Origin: Clostridia bacterium
GTDB lineage: Bacteria; Bacillota; Clostridia; Peptostreptococcales; Anaerovoracaceae
Length of the DNA: 55,437 bases
Direction of reading: 5' to 3'
NCBI GenBank assembly: GCA_910575405.1
Contig: CAJTER010000031.1
Location: 1-55,437, forward strand
Shown here: positions 37,784-46,977 of the stretch, in pieces
Layout: each line of letters starts with the position of its first letter
How positions within the stretch are numbered: position 1 is the stretch's first letter
Program-made: the position numbers and the translations under genes
Notes under the pieces: model-generated
What the model saw: only the letters and a program-made list of their open reading frames with translations
Databases searched by the model: none
What the model was told of the DNA's origin: nothing

Positions 37784-38563
37784 TTATTTTGTCATCTGCG
37801 GCTTCTCAAAATGCTGGTAGTCCTTTACAGAACTCCAATCTCCTCCCCAGCTGAATCCATGTTTTTGAAAAAGCCTGTAAATATAATCGCCCTTTTGGAT
37901 CATATAGGCTTTGTATGCTCCTCTGCATTTTGTCATATCTCGCTGTGCATATACAGACTGCTCCTCTGCAGCCGTCCCGCTCCCCTGCCTGATACATGGG
38001 TTGATAAGCGGATTGATGTCAATAGCAAGACCATAAGCGTGGTTTGAAAGCTTATCTGTCCCCGCTATTTCTCTGTAATTAAAGCAGGACGTATTATTTG
38101 CTGCCATGGAGCGTTCATCATCTGCATCGTATTTATCAACCAGTGAAACTTCCTGCAGTGGATATCTGCTGCAATACAGGTCATAAAAGATCTCCAGTAC
38201 ATCGTCTGCTATCCTTCGATTGACAATCAGCTCGCCGTCTTTTACCCTTCCATCAAACCCGTAGTAGCGGATTTTTATGTGACGCAAATCGTCAAATGTC
38301 ACATAGTCGTTTGGCTTATAGGACTTTCCCGAAATGCGTCTTTGTATCTCTTTGTCCAGCTTATGGCAGGAAAAGCCCTCCCGGCTGCTTTCTGCTGAGG
38401 CCTCTGCTTCCTCAGAGGCCTCTGACCGCTCCGGTGCGGCGTATCTGGAAGGCTCCTTTTGAGGCTCTTCCTCCTGCCCGGCTTTTGTATCCATACCGGG
38501 CCACAGCAAAAACAAAATCGTGCCAAAGGACACGAGCCCTGCCAGCAATAATTTCCACCGCAT
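37784..38563 (-). CDS. M15 family D-Ala-D-Ala carboxypeptidase/endopeptidase (VanY/CwlK-like)
   Basis: A 259-residue exported zinc peptidase acting on peptidoglycan stem peptides. N-terminal membrane anchor (LLLAGLVSFGTILFLLWPGM), then a low-complexity S/E-rich linker, then the M15 domain. Zinc ligands are visible in the SNHAYGLAIDINPLINPC block (His and Asp) and in DYQHFEKPQ (His). The N(N)TSCFNYREIAGTDKLS segment is the substrate-side loop of M15C enzymes. It belongs with the S11 carboxypeptidase next to it, in the same direction. It is not a van cluster, so a resistance role is unlikely. Confidence 0.88.
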   Translation of the reverse strand: MRWKLLLAGLVSFGTILFLLWPGMDTKAGQEEEPQKEPSRYAAPERSEASEEAEASAESSREGFSCHKLDKEIQRRISGKSYKPNDYVTFDDLRHIKIRYYGFDGRVKDGELIVNRRIADDVLEIFYDLYCSRYPLQEVSLVDKYDADDERSMAANNTSCFNYREIAGTDKLSNHAYGLAIDINPLINPCIRQGSGTAAEEQSVYAQRDMTKCRGAYKAYMIQKGDYIYRLFQKHGFSWGGDWSSVKDYQHFEKPQMTK

Positions 38564-38599
38564 ATTTGACTGAAACCTCCCTCTGGCTGCTGCCTATAC

Positions 38600-39751
38600 T
38601 TATACGTACGTTTTGATATAGCGAATCAGAGTTTTTGTATCTTCCCACCTCTGTGCATTCTTCTTTGCGCCCAGCACAGCAGTGATGTAATACTTTCCTT
38701 TATGGCGGTAAGCGCCTACAAAGCAGCATCCGGCGTTTTCTGTTGTTCCTGTTTTTACTCCTGCAACTCCCGCTATCTCTCCAAGCAGTTTATTCGTGGT
38801 TTCAAAGCTGTATAACTTCTTTTTCTTCAGAGTCCTGAAGCTGTATTTTTTTGTTTTAACAATTTTGCGAAACTGGCTGTTATTCATGGCATAACTGCCA
38901 ATGAGCGCCAGATCCCGTGCTGTAGAATAATGGTCGTTCTCATCAAGGCCGTGAGGGTTGACAAAATGCGTATTTTCACAGCCCAATTCCTCCGCCTTTT
39001 CATTCATCATTGAGGCAAAGGCTCTTTCGCTTCCCGCTGTATGTTCTGCTAAGGCTGTAGCAGAGCCGTTATCGGACAGAAGCAGCGCTGCATACAAAAT
39101 ATGGCCCATTTTCGCAGTGTCTCCTGCCTTGTAAGCTAATGTCGTATACGGCGTTTTTATTGCATTTTTGGAAAGCTTCACCTTGCTGTCCCATTCCTTG
39201 TTTTCCAGAGCCAGGATGGAGGTCATGATCTTTGTTGTACTCGCATTGGCCCGCGGAGTATCCATGGATTTTCCATAAAAAATCTGTCCGGAATTTTTCT
39301 CCATGATGATAGCACTTTTGGCGCTTAATTTCAAGGTTTTCCTGTTTCTTGTCTTGATCTCGATTTTTTTGCTTTTATAAGCTGTACCCCCGTTTCCCGC
39401 ATCTATGAAAATTCGCCATACGGATCGGTTTGTCTTTGTCCAGTCTTTTGGATATGTAAGGACCAGCTTTTCTTTTTCTTCACTTCCTGTCACAAATTCC
39501 CGCTTTGTCTGCCAGGCTTTTGTTTTGCTGTCATAAAGCTGAAGGGCCACTGCCCTTCCTCTGGCCGGGGTAACGGTAATGGTGTCTTTGATTACAGAAG
39601 AAGCCGGCTTTGTCGTTTCCAGCATAAGGCCGCCAACCCGTGTGGCCTTCGGTTCCTCCGGTTCCTGTATCTCTTCCTGCGCGAAAACAGCGGCTGGATA
39701 CAGCGAAAGTATCATTGTCACAATAATTGCTGCGGATAAAATTCGTTTCAT
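38600..39751 (-). CDS. D-alanyl-D-alanine carboxypeptidase (S11, DacA/PBP5-like)
   Basis: Exported serine carboxypeptidase of about 383 residues. Signal peptide MKRILSAAIIVTMILSLYPA ending near AVFA-QEE. An N-terminal beta domain of about 110 residues lies ahead of the catalytic domain, which is unusual for DacA, where the extra domain is C-terminal. Catalytic motifs: SxxK in NASTTKIMTSILALE, SxN in LLLSDNGSATALAEH, KTG in GVKTGTTENAGCC. GGAGCAGAGAGCCT gives the ribosome site for ATG 39751. Confidence 0.9.
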   Translation of the reverse strand: MKRILSAAIIVTMILSLYPAAVFAQEEIQEPEEPKATRVGGLMLETTKPASSVIKDTITVTPARGRAVALQLYDSKTKAWQTKREFVTGSEEKEKLVLTYPKDWTKTNRSVWRIFIDAGNGGTAYKSKKIEIKTRNRKTLKLSAKSAIIMEKNSGQIFYGKSMDTPRANASTTKIMTSILALENKEWDSKVKLSKNAIKTPYTTLAYKAGDTAKMGHILYAALLLSDNGSATALAEHTAGSERAFASMMNEKAEELGCENTHFVNPHGLDENDHYSTARDLALIGSYAMNNSQFRKIVKTKKYSFRTLKKKKLYSFETTNKLLGEIAGVAGVKTGTTENAGCCFVGAYRHKGKYYITAVLGAKKNAQRWEDTKTLIRYIKTYV

Positions 39752-39894
39752 AGGCTCTCTGCTCCTAATTATTAACTGCATGTTTTCCTATTATACACGA
39801 TTTCTGTCTAAGATTGTGAGAATGTGGAAAACTTATGATAAATTTAAGAAACCTCCGGTTCATCTGTATTTGCCGGAAAGGCTATCAAAACCTG

Positions 39895-41673
39895 TCAGCT
39901 CATCTCGATCATTTCCCCTTTCTCAATGCGCTCTGCCAGATGAGACAAGTATTCCCAGCGCTCCATTTTTTCAAGGAGAGCAAGCTCTGTTTCTTCCTTT
40001 TCCTGTGCCAGCTTTGCCAATCGGACAAAGTCGCTGCCGCATTCCGCCATCTCTGCCTCCAGCTCGTCTATCCTCTGCTCCAGCCCGGTAATATCATCCT
40101 CTATGGTTTCGTATTCTCTGGCCTCCTGATAGGAAAATTTTAATTTTCTCCTTTTGGGACGCGGCGCTGCTGCTTTTTCCTTTTTCTTTTCAGCAGGCTC
40201 TGCTTCCTTCCGCTGCCTGAGCCAGTCCGAGTAGCCTCCGGTATAATGGCCGATGCGGCCCTCCCCTTCAAAGGCAAAGGTGCGTATTGTCAGCCGGTCG
40301 AGGAAATACCGATCATGAGAAACGATAATAACGGCTCCCGGAAAATCATCCAGATAGTCCTCCAGAACCGTCAATGTATCAATATCCAGATCGTTTGTAG
40401 GTTCATCAAAAATCAGCACATTGGGCGCCTGCATCAAAATACTCAAAAGGTACAATCGTCTCTTTTCCCCGCCCGACAGTCTACCGATTTTAACGCTATG
40501 CATATGGGGTGGGAACAAAAATCGTTCCAGCATCTGGGAAGCAGATAATGTACCGTTTTTTGTCTCAACACTGCCTGCAATTTCGCCAATATATTGAATC
40601 ACACGTTTTCCCGGATCCAGAGCTTCGTTTTCCTGAGAAAAGTATCCGATGCGGACGGTGGCTCCAATATCAATGCTTCCCGCATCCGGCGGCAGCTGTC
40701 CCATGATCAGTTTCAGAAGCGTCGATTTTCCGCAGCCGTTTTCGCCTATGATTCCGATCCGGTCGCTTCGCAGTACTGTATAGGAAAAATCCCGGATAAG
40801 GGTTTTCTCTCCATAGCTTTTGGTGAGCCCCTGGATTTCTATGATTTTCCGCCCCAGCCTGCTGCTGACCGTGTCCATTTCCAGAGAAGAATTGTCTATT
40901 ACCAGTTTGGATGCTTCCAGTTCTTCAAATCGCTGTATTCTGCCTTTGGCCTTTGTCGTTCTGGCCTGTGCTCCCCGGCGGATCCAGGCCAGCTCTTTCT
41001 TGTAAATAGCATACCGCTTTCGCTCAGAGGCCAGGGCCATTTCTTCTCTGGAGGCCTTTTCCTCCAGGTAAAAATCATAATTTCCTTCATAGCTTACCAG
41101 CTTGCCTCTGTCAATTTCTACAATTCGGCTGGTTACCCGATCCAGAAAGTAGCGGTCATGGGTGATCATAAAAATAGCGCCTTTGTAGGATTTGAGGTAT
41201 TGTTCCATCCATTCGATGACCTGGTTGTCCATATGGTTTGTAGGCTCATCTAAAATCAGAAGGTTGGTTTCCTTTGCAAACAGAGCCGCTATGGCTACTC
41301 TTTTTTTCTGCCCGCCGGACAGGTGTGCCATCTTTTTTTCATACTGATCCATACCCAGCTTGCTCAGCATGGATCTGCACCTGTATTCCAAAGCCTCAGG
41401 ACTGTATTCCATGGCTTGCTCTAAAACGGTCAGCTCCTCTTTGTATGACGGGTTCTGGGGCAGATAGCCCGCTCTCAGCTCCCGGCAGCGGGTAATGCTG
41501 CCTCCCTCCGGCTCCATTACTCCTGCGATGAGCTTTAACAGAGTGGATTTGCCGGTTCCGTTTACGCCTACAAGTCCGATTTTGTCCGTGTCATGGATAC
41601 TCATGCTCACATCGGTTATCAGCGGTTTTTCCGTATAGCTTTTGGCTAAGTGTTCACATGTCAGTAAGACCAT
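39895..41673 (-). CDS. ABC-F family ATPase (Uup-like)
   Basis: Cytoplasmic protein of 592 residues with two ABC cassettes and no membrane part. Cassette 1: Walker A GLVGVNGTGKSTLLKLIAG, signature HLSGGQKKRVAIAALF, Walker B NLLILDEPTNHMD. Linker KELAWIRRGAQARTTKAKGR is the ABC-F P-site tRNA-interaction region. Cassette 2: GIIGENGCGKSTLLKLIMGQ, RLSGGEKRRLYLLSILM, VLIFDEPTNDLD. A C-terminal coiled coil (DITGLEQRIDELEAEMAECG) is that of Uup/YfmR types. It probably acts on the ribosome; a drug-resistance role cannot be told from sequence. Confidence 0.92.
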   Translation of the reverse strand: MVLLTCEHLAKSYTEKPLITDVSMSIHDTDKIGLVGVNGTGKSTLLKLIAGVMEPEGGSITRCRELRAGYLPQNPSYKEELTVLEQAMEYSPEALEYRCRSMLSKLGMDQYEKKMAHLSGGQKKRVAIAALFAKETNLLILDEPTNHMDNQVIEWMEQYLKSYKGAIFMITHDRYFLDRVTSRIVEIDRGKLVSYEGNYDFYLEEKASREEMALASERKRYAIYKKELAWIRRGAQARTTKAKGRIQRFEELEASKLVIDNSSLEMDTVSSRLGRKIIEIQGLTKSYGEKTLIRDFSYTVLRSDRIGIIGENGCGKSTLLKLIMGQLPPDAGSIDIGATVRIGYFSQENEALDPGKRVIQYIGEIAGSVETKNGTLSASQMLERFLFPPHMHSVKIGRLSGGEKRRLYLLSILMQAPNVLIFDEPTNDLDIDTLTVLEDYLDDFPGAVIIVSHDRYFLDRLTIRTFAFEGEGRIGHYTGGYSDWLRQRKEAEPAEKKKEKAAAPRPKRRKLKFSYQEAREYETIEDDITGLEQRIDELEAEMAECGSDFVRLAKLAQEKEETELALLEKMERWEYLSHLAERIEKGEMIEMS

Positions 41674-41709
41674 TGGCCTTCATTCCTCCTCTCCATCCAG
41701 GCAGCGCAC

Positions 41710-42756
41710 TCAGTAAACGGATATCAGCCATTTTCCCATTTTGGATAAATCGGAATTTGTAAAGCCGCCGGTCCGTTTGCAGGAGGGCTTCAAGAGAGAT
41801 GCGGATTCAGGCTTGTTGCTCAGGCTCCAGCAGACGTATCCGATTTTATTTTTTTTCAGCATATTGATCCATTTTTTCGCGGACGTAAAGTCATAGGCTC
41901 CGTTTCCGCTGGCTTCACATGCGCTGAATTCTGTACAGATAACCGGCAGTTTGTTTTTAATAGCTGTCTGAAGCTTTTGCCGGTAGCTGTCCTTGTGGGT
42001 TGCCGCGTAAAAATGCACAGCGTACATGATGTTGCTGTAGCCCTTCAGGGGCGATTTTGATGCGACGTCCACATCCTGACTCCAGTTTGGCGTCCCGACG
42101 ATGATAATGGCAGTTTTACTGTTCTTTCGGATTACAGGAATTATAGCCTTTGCGTAGCTTTTAATAGCAGACCAGGTGGCAGAGCCGTTTGGCTCATTGC
42201 AGATCTCGTAGAGAACATGATTATAGCTTTTGTATTTTTTTGATACAGTTTTGAAAAATGCCTTTGCGGCTTTCTGATATTTTTTGGGTGTCTGATCGTT
42301 TAACACGTGCCAGTCAATAATCACATACATGCCCAGCTTTTTGCCTGCCTTCACTGCAATGTCGATGGTTTTCAGGAGCTTCTTTCTGTTTGCGGCATCT
42401 GTAACGCAATAGCCGTTGTAATCCTCCGTATACATGGCAACGCGGAAGCAATTGGCGCCCCATTTGTCGCGCAGGGTTTTTAGTGCGGCTTCATTGACAA
42501 AGGGTTCTCCTACATCCCAGTTGATGCCATGGGAGGAAACGCCCTGCAGCTGCACGGCCTTCCCATTTTTGTCTACCAGCTTTGTACCCTTTACCTTCAG
42601 TCTTCCATGTTTGCTGACTGGTGTTTTTGTATGCTTTACTGCTGTCTTTGTGCTGGTCAGACTTACGGCAGCCTCTGCTTTTTTTACGCTGCATGGCTGA
42701 AATACCAGTGTTATAAACAGGCATACGGCTATAATTATGGTAAGTTTCTGTTTCAT
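41710..42756 (-). CDS. Secreted glycoside hydrolase family 5 (cellulase-like)
   Basis: A 348-residue product with a signal peptide (KLTIIIAVCLFITLVFQPCS). A lysine-rich spacer (KTAVKHTKTPVSKHGRLKVK) precedes the GH5 (beta/alpha)8 domain: VQLQGVSSHGINWDVGEPFV, then MYVIIDWHVLNDQTPKKYQK. The acid/base E lies in VLYEICNEPNGSATW and the nucleophile E in KLPVICTEFSACEASGNG. This fits endo-beta-1,4-glucanase or a related glycanase. No cellulose-binding module is seen. It stands alone with a terminator downstream of the next locus. Confidence 0.92.
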   Translation of the reverse strand: MKQKLTIIIAVCLFITLVFQPCSVKKAEAAVSLTSTKTAVKHTKTPVSKHGRLKVKGTKLVDKNGKAVQLQGVSSHGINWDVGEPFVNEAALKTLRDKWGANCFRVAMYTEDYNGYCVTDAANRKKLLKTIDIAVKAGKKLGMYVIIDWHVLNDQTPKKYQKAAKAFFKTVSKKYKSYNHVLYEICNEPNGSATWSAIKSYAKAIIPVIRKNSKTAIIIVGTPNWSQDVDVASKSPLKGYSNIMYAVHFYAATHKDSYRQKLQTAIKNKLPVICTEFSACEASGNGAYDFTSAKKWINMLKKNKIGYVCWSLSNKPESASLLKPSCKRTGGFTNSDLSKMGKWLISVY

Positions 42757-42941
42757 TGCTCGTCTTCCTTTCCGATTCTTTTGCTGCCTCGCCCAGGCAG
42801 GCTTTTGCCCGGGACGCCAGTCTGTGCGGCACCTGTATCGTTCAAGTGCATCAGGCTGACTGTTGCAACCATATTAGAGTATACGTTAAAATAAGGAAAA
42901 TCTCAAGGGTCGGGCGGGAGACTTTTTGCGGATTTGCATGG

Positions 42942-42978
42942 AAAATCGGAAAGCCCTTTGAGCAGGCTTTCCGATTTT
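42942..42978. terminator. Bidirectional terminator upstream of the GH5 gene
   Basis: AAAATCGGAAAGCC, nine-base loop, GGCTTTCCGATTTT. It closes the glycan operon (stop at 43045) on the minus strand. The rest of 42757-43044 holds no gene. Confidence 0.92.
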
Positions 42979-43044
42979 GCTTCCATTATTTCATTATCCC
43001 ATTCTTATCCCGTCAAATGCGCTCCATCAGCGGAATTTGTACCC

Positions 43045-44334
43045 TTAAATCAGTTTCTCACTGTAAATATCTTCAAGACCGTATCGTTTTACTCTCTGCC
43101 TTATTTCCTCCGGATCTGTGGAGTAAAGGCCTTTTTCTTTCATCCGTTTGAAGTATTCAGCTCCCGCAAAGGTGTAGCGGGTCATGAGTCCTTTCTCGCT
43201 TTCCAGACTCTTGTTCGCAAAGGCAATCAAATCGCCGATGGCAAGGCCTGTGGGCAGTTCCAGCGGCTTCATGCCCTTTAAGTAGCGTACCGCGTTATGT
43301 CCGGCCAAGCTTCCTGTGGAAATGGCCTCTGTGTGGCCTACGAACAGGCCGGATTTTTCCCCGCCGCAGAATATGTTTTCAATGCCTGCGGCCTTCATGG
43401 TATTGTCCCGCTCTGCCACGGATAAGTAACGAATGGAATTTCCCTTTCCTCCTGCGTACGGATCTACATATCTGGCATTTTCAAAGCCAGGCACCCGGCG
43501 CAGGCTTTCAAGTGGAAAGAAAGGCGTCATAATCTTCGCATACCCGGTGTCGAGAAGCACGATGTTTTCTGCGTATTCGTTCAGGGCATACTGCTGGCAA
43601 ACCTTCAGATCCAGCTTTTCTTTCACAACCTCTTCCTTTGGTACCGGGATGACTGCTACGCCGTATTCATCCAGCCTTCTGCGGATTTCATCGGAAAGGG
43701 AGTTTTTTTCCAGCTTTCCGGAACCGCTGAAGGCGCCGAAGGCGCCGTCTTTTCTCTGGCCCATGATGTCGCTTTTTCCCGCCTTCTGGGTGATGCTGAC
43801 TCTGGGGCCGAATGCTGGGCAGCGCAGGATGCACATGCAGCAGCCGTTGCCGTAGGTGAGGCAGTTTCCCATGGGGCCGGTCGAGCCGGTCGTTTCCACA
43901 AATACGTCCCCTTCTACCTTTTCTCCGTCCGCTAAGATGATGCTGTCCAGGAGAACCGGATCTTCTCCCCGCTTTTCCACGTCAATGGCTCTGGTTATCA
44001 GCCGTATCTCCACGCCAAGCTCCTTCAGGAACCTTCTCACCTTGGGCTCCACCTTTACAACATCGTAGAGGCTGGCGTGCTTATGTCCCGGGAAATCTAC
44101 GTTTGTGTGTCTTGCGCAGCTGTCGGTAATTTCAAAGAGCTCCCGCGCACCCAGTGCAATGTTTTCTTCTGCTGCTGTAAATCTGCCGTTATTTCGCATG
44201 ATTCCGCCTACATTTCCAAGGCCCAGCAACAGGTCGGTCTTCTCAAGGAGGGTGACTTCCGCCCCGGCCTTTCTTGCCGCAGCCGCAGCCGCACAGCCGG
44301 ACCAGCCGCCTCCGATTACTACTACTTTATACAA
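43045..44334 (-). CDS. FAD-dependent oxidoreductase
   Basis: About 429 residues with N-terminal FAD-binding Rossmann motif YKVVVIGGGWSGCAAAAAAR, then EVTLLEKTDLLLGLGNVGG. A cysteine-rich stretch GNGCCMCILRCPAFGPRVSI may bind metal or an iron-sulfur cluster. The C-terminal FAD loop is GIENIFCGGEKSGLFVGHTE, then AISTGSLAGHNAVRY, like GidA/TrmFO-related and other FAD oxidoreductases. I chose TTG at 44334 (product MYKVVVIGGG), eight bases after GGGGG; that GGGGG is inside a hairpin. It is the last gene of the glycan-locus direction. Substrate unknown. Confidence 0.8.
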   Translation of the reverse strand: MYKVVVIGGGWSGCAAAAAARKAGAEVTLLEKTDLLLGLGNVGGIMRNNGRFTAAEENIALGARELFEITDSCARHTNVDFPGHKHASLYDVVKVEPKVRRFLKELGVEIRLITRAIDVEKRGEDPVLLDSIILADGEKVEGDVFVETTGSTGPMGNCLTYGNGCCMCILRCPAFGPRVSITQKAGKSDIMGQRKDGAFGAFSGSGKLEKNSLSDEIRRRLDEYGVAVIPVPKEEVVKEKLDLKVCQQYALNEYAENIVLLDTGYAKIMTPFFPLESLRRVPGFENARYVDPYAGGKGNSIRYLSVAERDNTMKAAGIENIFCGGEKSGLFVGHTEAISTGSLAGHNAVRYLKGMKPLELPTGLAIGDLIAFANKSLESEKGLMTRYTFAGAEYFKRMKEKGLYSTDPEEIRQRVKRYGLEDIYSEKLI

Positions 44335-44342
44335 ATTTAATA

Positions 44343-44376
44343 CCCCCAATCCCTTTAATATATGAAGGATTGGGGG
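44343..44376 (-). promoter_or_regulatory. Hairpin covering the ribosome site of the FAD oxidoreductase
   Basis: CCCCCAATCC (44343-44352) and GGATTGGGGG (44367-44376) form a perfect ten-base stem with a 14-base loop. On the minus strand its 3' arm holds the GGGGG that serves as ribosome site for the TTG at 44334. Read on the plus strand it is followed by GTTTTG and could instead be a weak terminator. Confidence 0.6.
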
Positions 44377-44379
44377 GTT

Positions 44380-44560
44380 TTGTGCGAAAAGGCTGAACTG
44401 CACAGCCTTTTAGATACTGGTCTCGCCGAAAAGGAGGCTGGATCTGGAAGAGCCGCCTCTGATGTCTTTGCTGACTTAGAGAAACGATTCCGGTTTGACG
44501 CAGATGTATAATGTAATCGTGGATTCCAAAGCGGAGCAGGATCTGATTTTAATAGTTTGA
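44380..44560 (+). pseudogene. Remnant of a RelB/RelE-type toxin-antitoxin pair
   Basis: On the plus strand, an open piece reads ELHSLLDTGLAEKEAGSGRA, then ASDVFADLEKRFRFDADV and a stop, like the C-terminus of a RelB/ParD-type antitoxin. Its stop overlaps an ATG (44504) starting MYNVIVDSKAEQDLILIV, a toxin N-terminus of the RelE/ParE kind, cut off after 18 residues. The overlap is as in intact modules. The 5' half of the antitoxin and nearly all of the toxin are missing. It lies antisense to the surrounding operon, in the gap between two glycan-locus genes. Confidence 0.6.
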
Positions 44561-44596
44561 GCGAGCTTTTTTCCGCCCAGGGCCAGCGCCCCATCC

Positions 44597-46096
44597 TCAA
44601 AATACCCAGGGCATTTCCTCTGCCCTGTGCAGCTTTTCAAGCTTTACTCCGTATTCCTCATATGGACGCAGGCTGTCCAAAATATCCTGATCATATTTAT
44701 ATGTACAGATCAAAACCAGATCCGGCTTTAATTGCGGAATTTCCTCTGGACTGTGCACCAGCCTCTCATCCGCCATCTGTCCCCACATTTTCGGATCGCT
44801 GTTAAACTGCAACCACTCGAACTCAGGCTCCCCGAAAAACTCTTCATAGAGTCGGATAATCAAATTAGAAAATCCGCCGTTTGGATAAAGCCCGACCTTT
44901 GTATACCCCTTCTCATATAACAGCTCTCTTAATCGTTCTTTGTGCGCCTGTTTTGTAAAATAAGTCTGCTGGGCGCGGCGATATGTATCGGCTACCGCAT
45001 CTATGATATTCAGCTTCTGTGTACACTGCTTTTCACATTTCCCGCATTGGAGGCATGGATTTTCTGCAGTTTCCGGTATCCAGCCCTCGTCATGGAGCAG
45101 CGGGCGGAACATCTGGATATGATGAAGCAGCTCCTCCGGCTCTGTACGATTATAGGCGGCAACCGGTTCGAATAGCAATGCATTTCGCGCCTGCATGATG
45201 GCTGCTGTGGGAATACCCTCAGGGCAGCCCTCGCAATATTTACATCCGGTACAAAAACCCTTCAGCTCTGCGATGCTGCTCATAACCCGCTTGAGCCGCT
45301 CTTTAGGCAGTTCTGGATCCGGTTTTGCGAACACACTCAAACTGTCTTTCAGCTCTTCCTCACTTTTCACACCGCCCAGTACAATATCTACCGCAGGATG
45401 CGCCTTCACAAAACGCAGTGCAGCATGAACGGTGCTCTCCTCCTCGTCTCTACATACAAAGGAAAAATAATCCTCATTTTGGGCAATGACGCCTCCTCCC
45501 AGAGGATTCATTACGATGACGCCAATATCATTGGCATGGGCAGCATCCAGCACCGGACGCATATTGACCGCGTTGAGTATGGAATAGGAAATGGTAATCC
45601 CTTCAAAGGCCTTACTTTCTATAATTTTCAGTATATCCTCTGGGACTGCGTGAAGGGAGCAGCAGATGTGGTCAATGAGCCCTTCTTCTTTCATTTGCAG
45701 AGCACCTTCATAAATGCCGCCCTTTTTCATAATGTCTTCAAATATGCCATAATTCCAGATGGTCCAGCAGGTAAAATACTCGGCTTTCTCCAGCCCCATG
45801 GTCTTCAGATACAGTTCTACGCGTCTGCGGGCATCATCGGCTGTCCTGTCCTGCCCGTGCATTACCTTCGCTGTTACGGAAAACGGCCTGCTGGCCTGGC
45901 GAAAGGCTTCTTTCAGCACAAAGGGAGCCATACCGGCGGAATAGTTATAACCAACATCTACGTAACTTATTCCGCTGTCCAAAGCCTTACATACTAATTC
46001 AATGGATTGTTCAATTCCCTCCGTATCATCAGGACCCAGAATGGGGAATCTGGATGTCCCAAGGCCCAAAGGGAAATGTTTGCTAAAAATACTCAT
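44597..46096 (-). CDS. Aldo/keto reductase with 4Fe-4S clusters and C-terminal Rossmann-like domain
   Basis: A 499-residue protein. Residues 1 to about 285 are an aldo/keto reductase barrel (LGLGTSRFPILG, YVDVGYNYSAGMAPFVLKEA, VIVMNPLGGGV, VDIVLGGVKSEEEL). Iron-sulfur motifs follow: FCTGCKYCEGCPEGIPTAAI and NPCLQCGKCEKQCTQKLNII. The last 100 residues (TKVGLYPNGGFSNLIIRLYE, LVHSPEEIPQLKPDLVLICT, YKYDQDILDSL) are a Rossmann-like domain also seen in other proteins of this locus. It is probably a sugar or lipid-intermediate redox enzyme. The substrate cannot be inferred. Confidence 0.88.
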   Translation of the reverse strand: MSIFSKHFPLGLGTSRFPILGPDDTEGIEQSIELVCKALDSGISYVDVGYNYSAGMAPFVLKEAFRQASRPFSVTAKVMHGQDRTADDARRRVELYLKTMGLEKAEYFTCWTIWNYGIFEDIMKKGGIYEGALQMKEEGLIDHICCSLHAVPEDILKIIESKAFEGITISYSILNAVNMRPVLDAAHANDIGVIVMNPLGGGVIAQNEDYFSFVCRDEEESTVHAALRFVKAHPAVDIVLGGVKSEEELKDSLSVFAKPDPELPKERLKRVMSSIAELKGFCTGCKYCEGCPEGIPTAAIMQARNALLFEPVAAYNRTEPEELLHHIQMFRPLLHDEGWIPETAENPCLQCGKCEKQCTQKLNIIDAVADTYRRAQQTYFTKQAHKERLRELLYEKGYTKVGLYPNGGFSNLIIRLYEEFFGEPEFEWLQFNSDPKMWGQMADERLVHSPEEIPQLKPDLVLICTYKYDQDILDSLRPYEEYGVKLEKLHRAEEMPWVF

Positions 46097-46114
46097 AAAC
46101 AGCCTCCTAATCTG

Positions 46115-46915
46115 CTATACCTGTTCTGCTGCCGGATATCGGGGCAGTATATCCATATATTTCTGCTTGCAGTAGCGGCAGGAACGACGGGCGTGCTCGT
46201 AAAACTGGGAAATAATCTCCCGCTTTTCTTCACGGCTCACACTGCCATCCCGCAGCAGGACAAAATCTCCCTGCTTTGGTGGAAACAGTCCCATTTCCAG
46301 CATGAAGCAGGAGTTGGCGCAGCGGTGCAGCTTGCCGTCATAGACATGCATATTTTTGATGCGGTTCTGGGGACAGTTCCGCGCGTTTGCCTCAAGTACA
46401 TATCCCGGTTCCTTTAAATCGTGAGGATCCGTGTTGTCGATCCAGCCGCCAAAATACTGATCCTCATCGTGGTATTTCTTCAGATTACATTCGATGTCAT
46501 GCTCCTCGCAGAAGTCCACAAATTGCTCTCTTGCTTTGGAAAGCTCGCCGTAATTGCTTATGTAAATGCTGAGCTTGTCCCCATATTGCAGCAGTGCCTC
46601 CTGCTCTTCTGGACTCGGGAATATGGTGGCGTTGGTTTCGATAATCAGGCGTTCAAATCGATCTATGTATCTGAGTGCATAACGTAGCAGCTTTGCAAAG
46701 TCGGGATAGACGAACACTTCTCCTCCCACGAACTGCAGCCAGACGACTTCGTCAAAGAGATCGAAGCAGGCATCAATATCACCGCATACGTCCTCCAGAG
46801 GAATATGCCGTCGCTTTACCGGGCCATATAGGAAATCCCCGCACAGCTTGCAGTTCAGGCTGCAGTGAGTTGTCGGCACAATCGCCAGCCGACGGGCGCT
46901 TAATTGTTCAGTCAT
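46115..46915 (-). CDS. Radical SAM enzyme
   Basis: A 266-residue protein. The 4Fe-4S SAM motif is CSLNCKLC near residue 18 (CxxxCxxC in TTHCSLNCKLCGDFL), and the GGE motif is WLQFVGGEVFVYPDFAKLL. A C-terminal cysteine cluster (NCPQNRIKNMHVYDGKLHRC, NSCF, SCRYCKQKYMD) suggests a second, SPASM-like cluster. It lies between the aldo/keto reductase and a broken radical SAM gene. It probably modifies a sugar or lipid part of the surface polymer; the reaction is unknown. Confidence 0.87.
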   Translation of the reverse strand: MTEQLSARRLAIVPTTHCSLNCKLCGDFLYGPVKRRHIPLEDVCGDIDACFDLFDEVVWLQFVGGEVFVYPDFAKLLRYALRYIDRFERLIIETNATIFPSPEEQEALLQYGDKLSIYISNYGELSKAREQFVDFCEEHDIECNLKKYHDEDQYFGGWIDNTDPHDLKEPGYVLEANARNCPQNRIKNMHVYDGKLHRCANSCFMLEMGLFPPKQGDFVLLRDGSVSREEKREIISQFYEHARRSCRYCKQKYMDILPRYPAAEQV

Positions 46916-46977
46916 TCGTTTTCTCCTTTACTGTAGATGACGATTTGCAAATCGTTTCAAATGATGGATGATTTCTT

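Noticed and set aside
37784-39751. Part of a vancomycin-resistance (vanXY-type) cluster
   Set aside because: The M15 and S11 peptidases lack any neighbouring vanH/A/X ligase or dehydrogenase genes; ordinary wall-remodelling enzymes are more likely.
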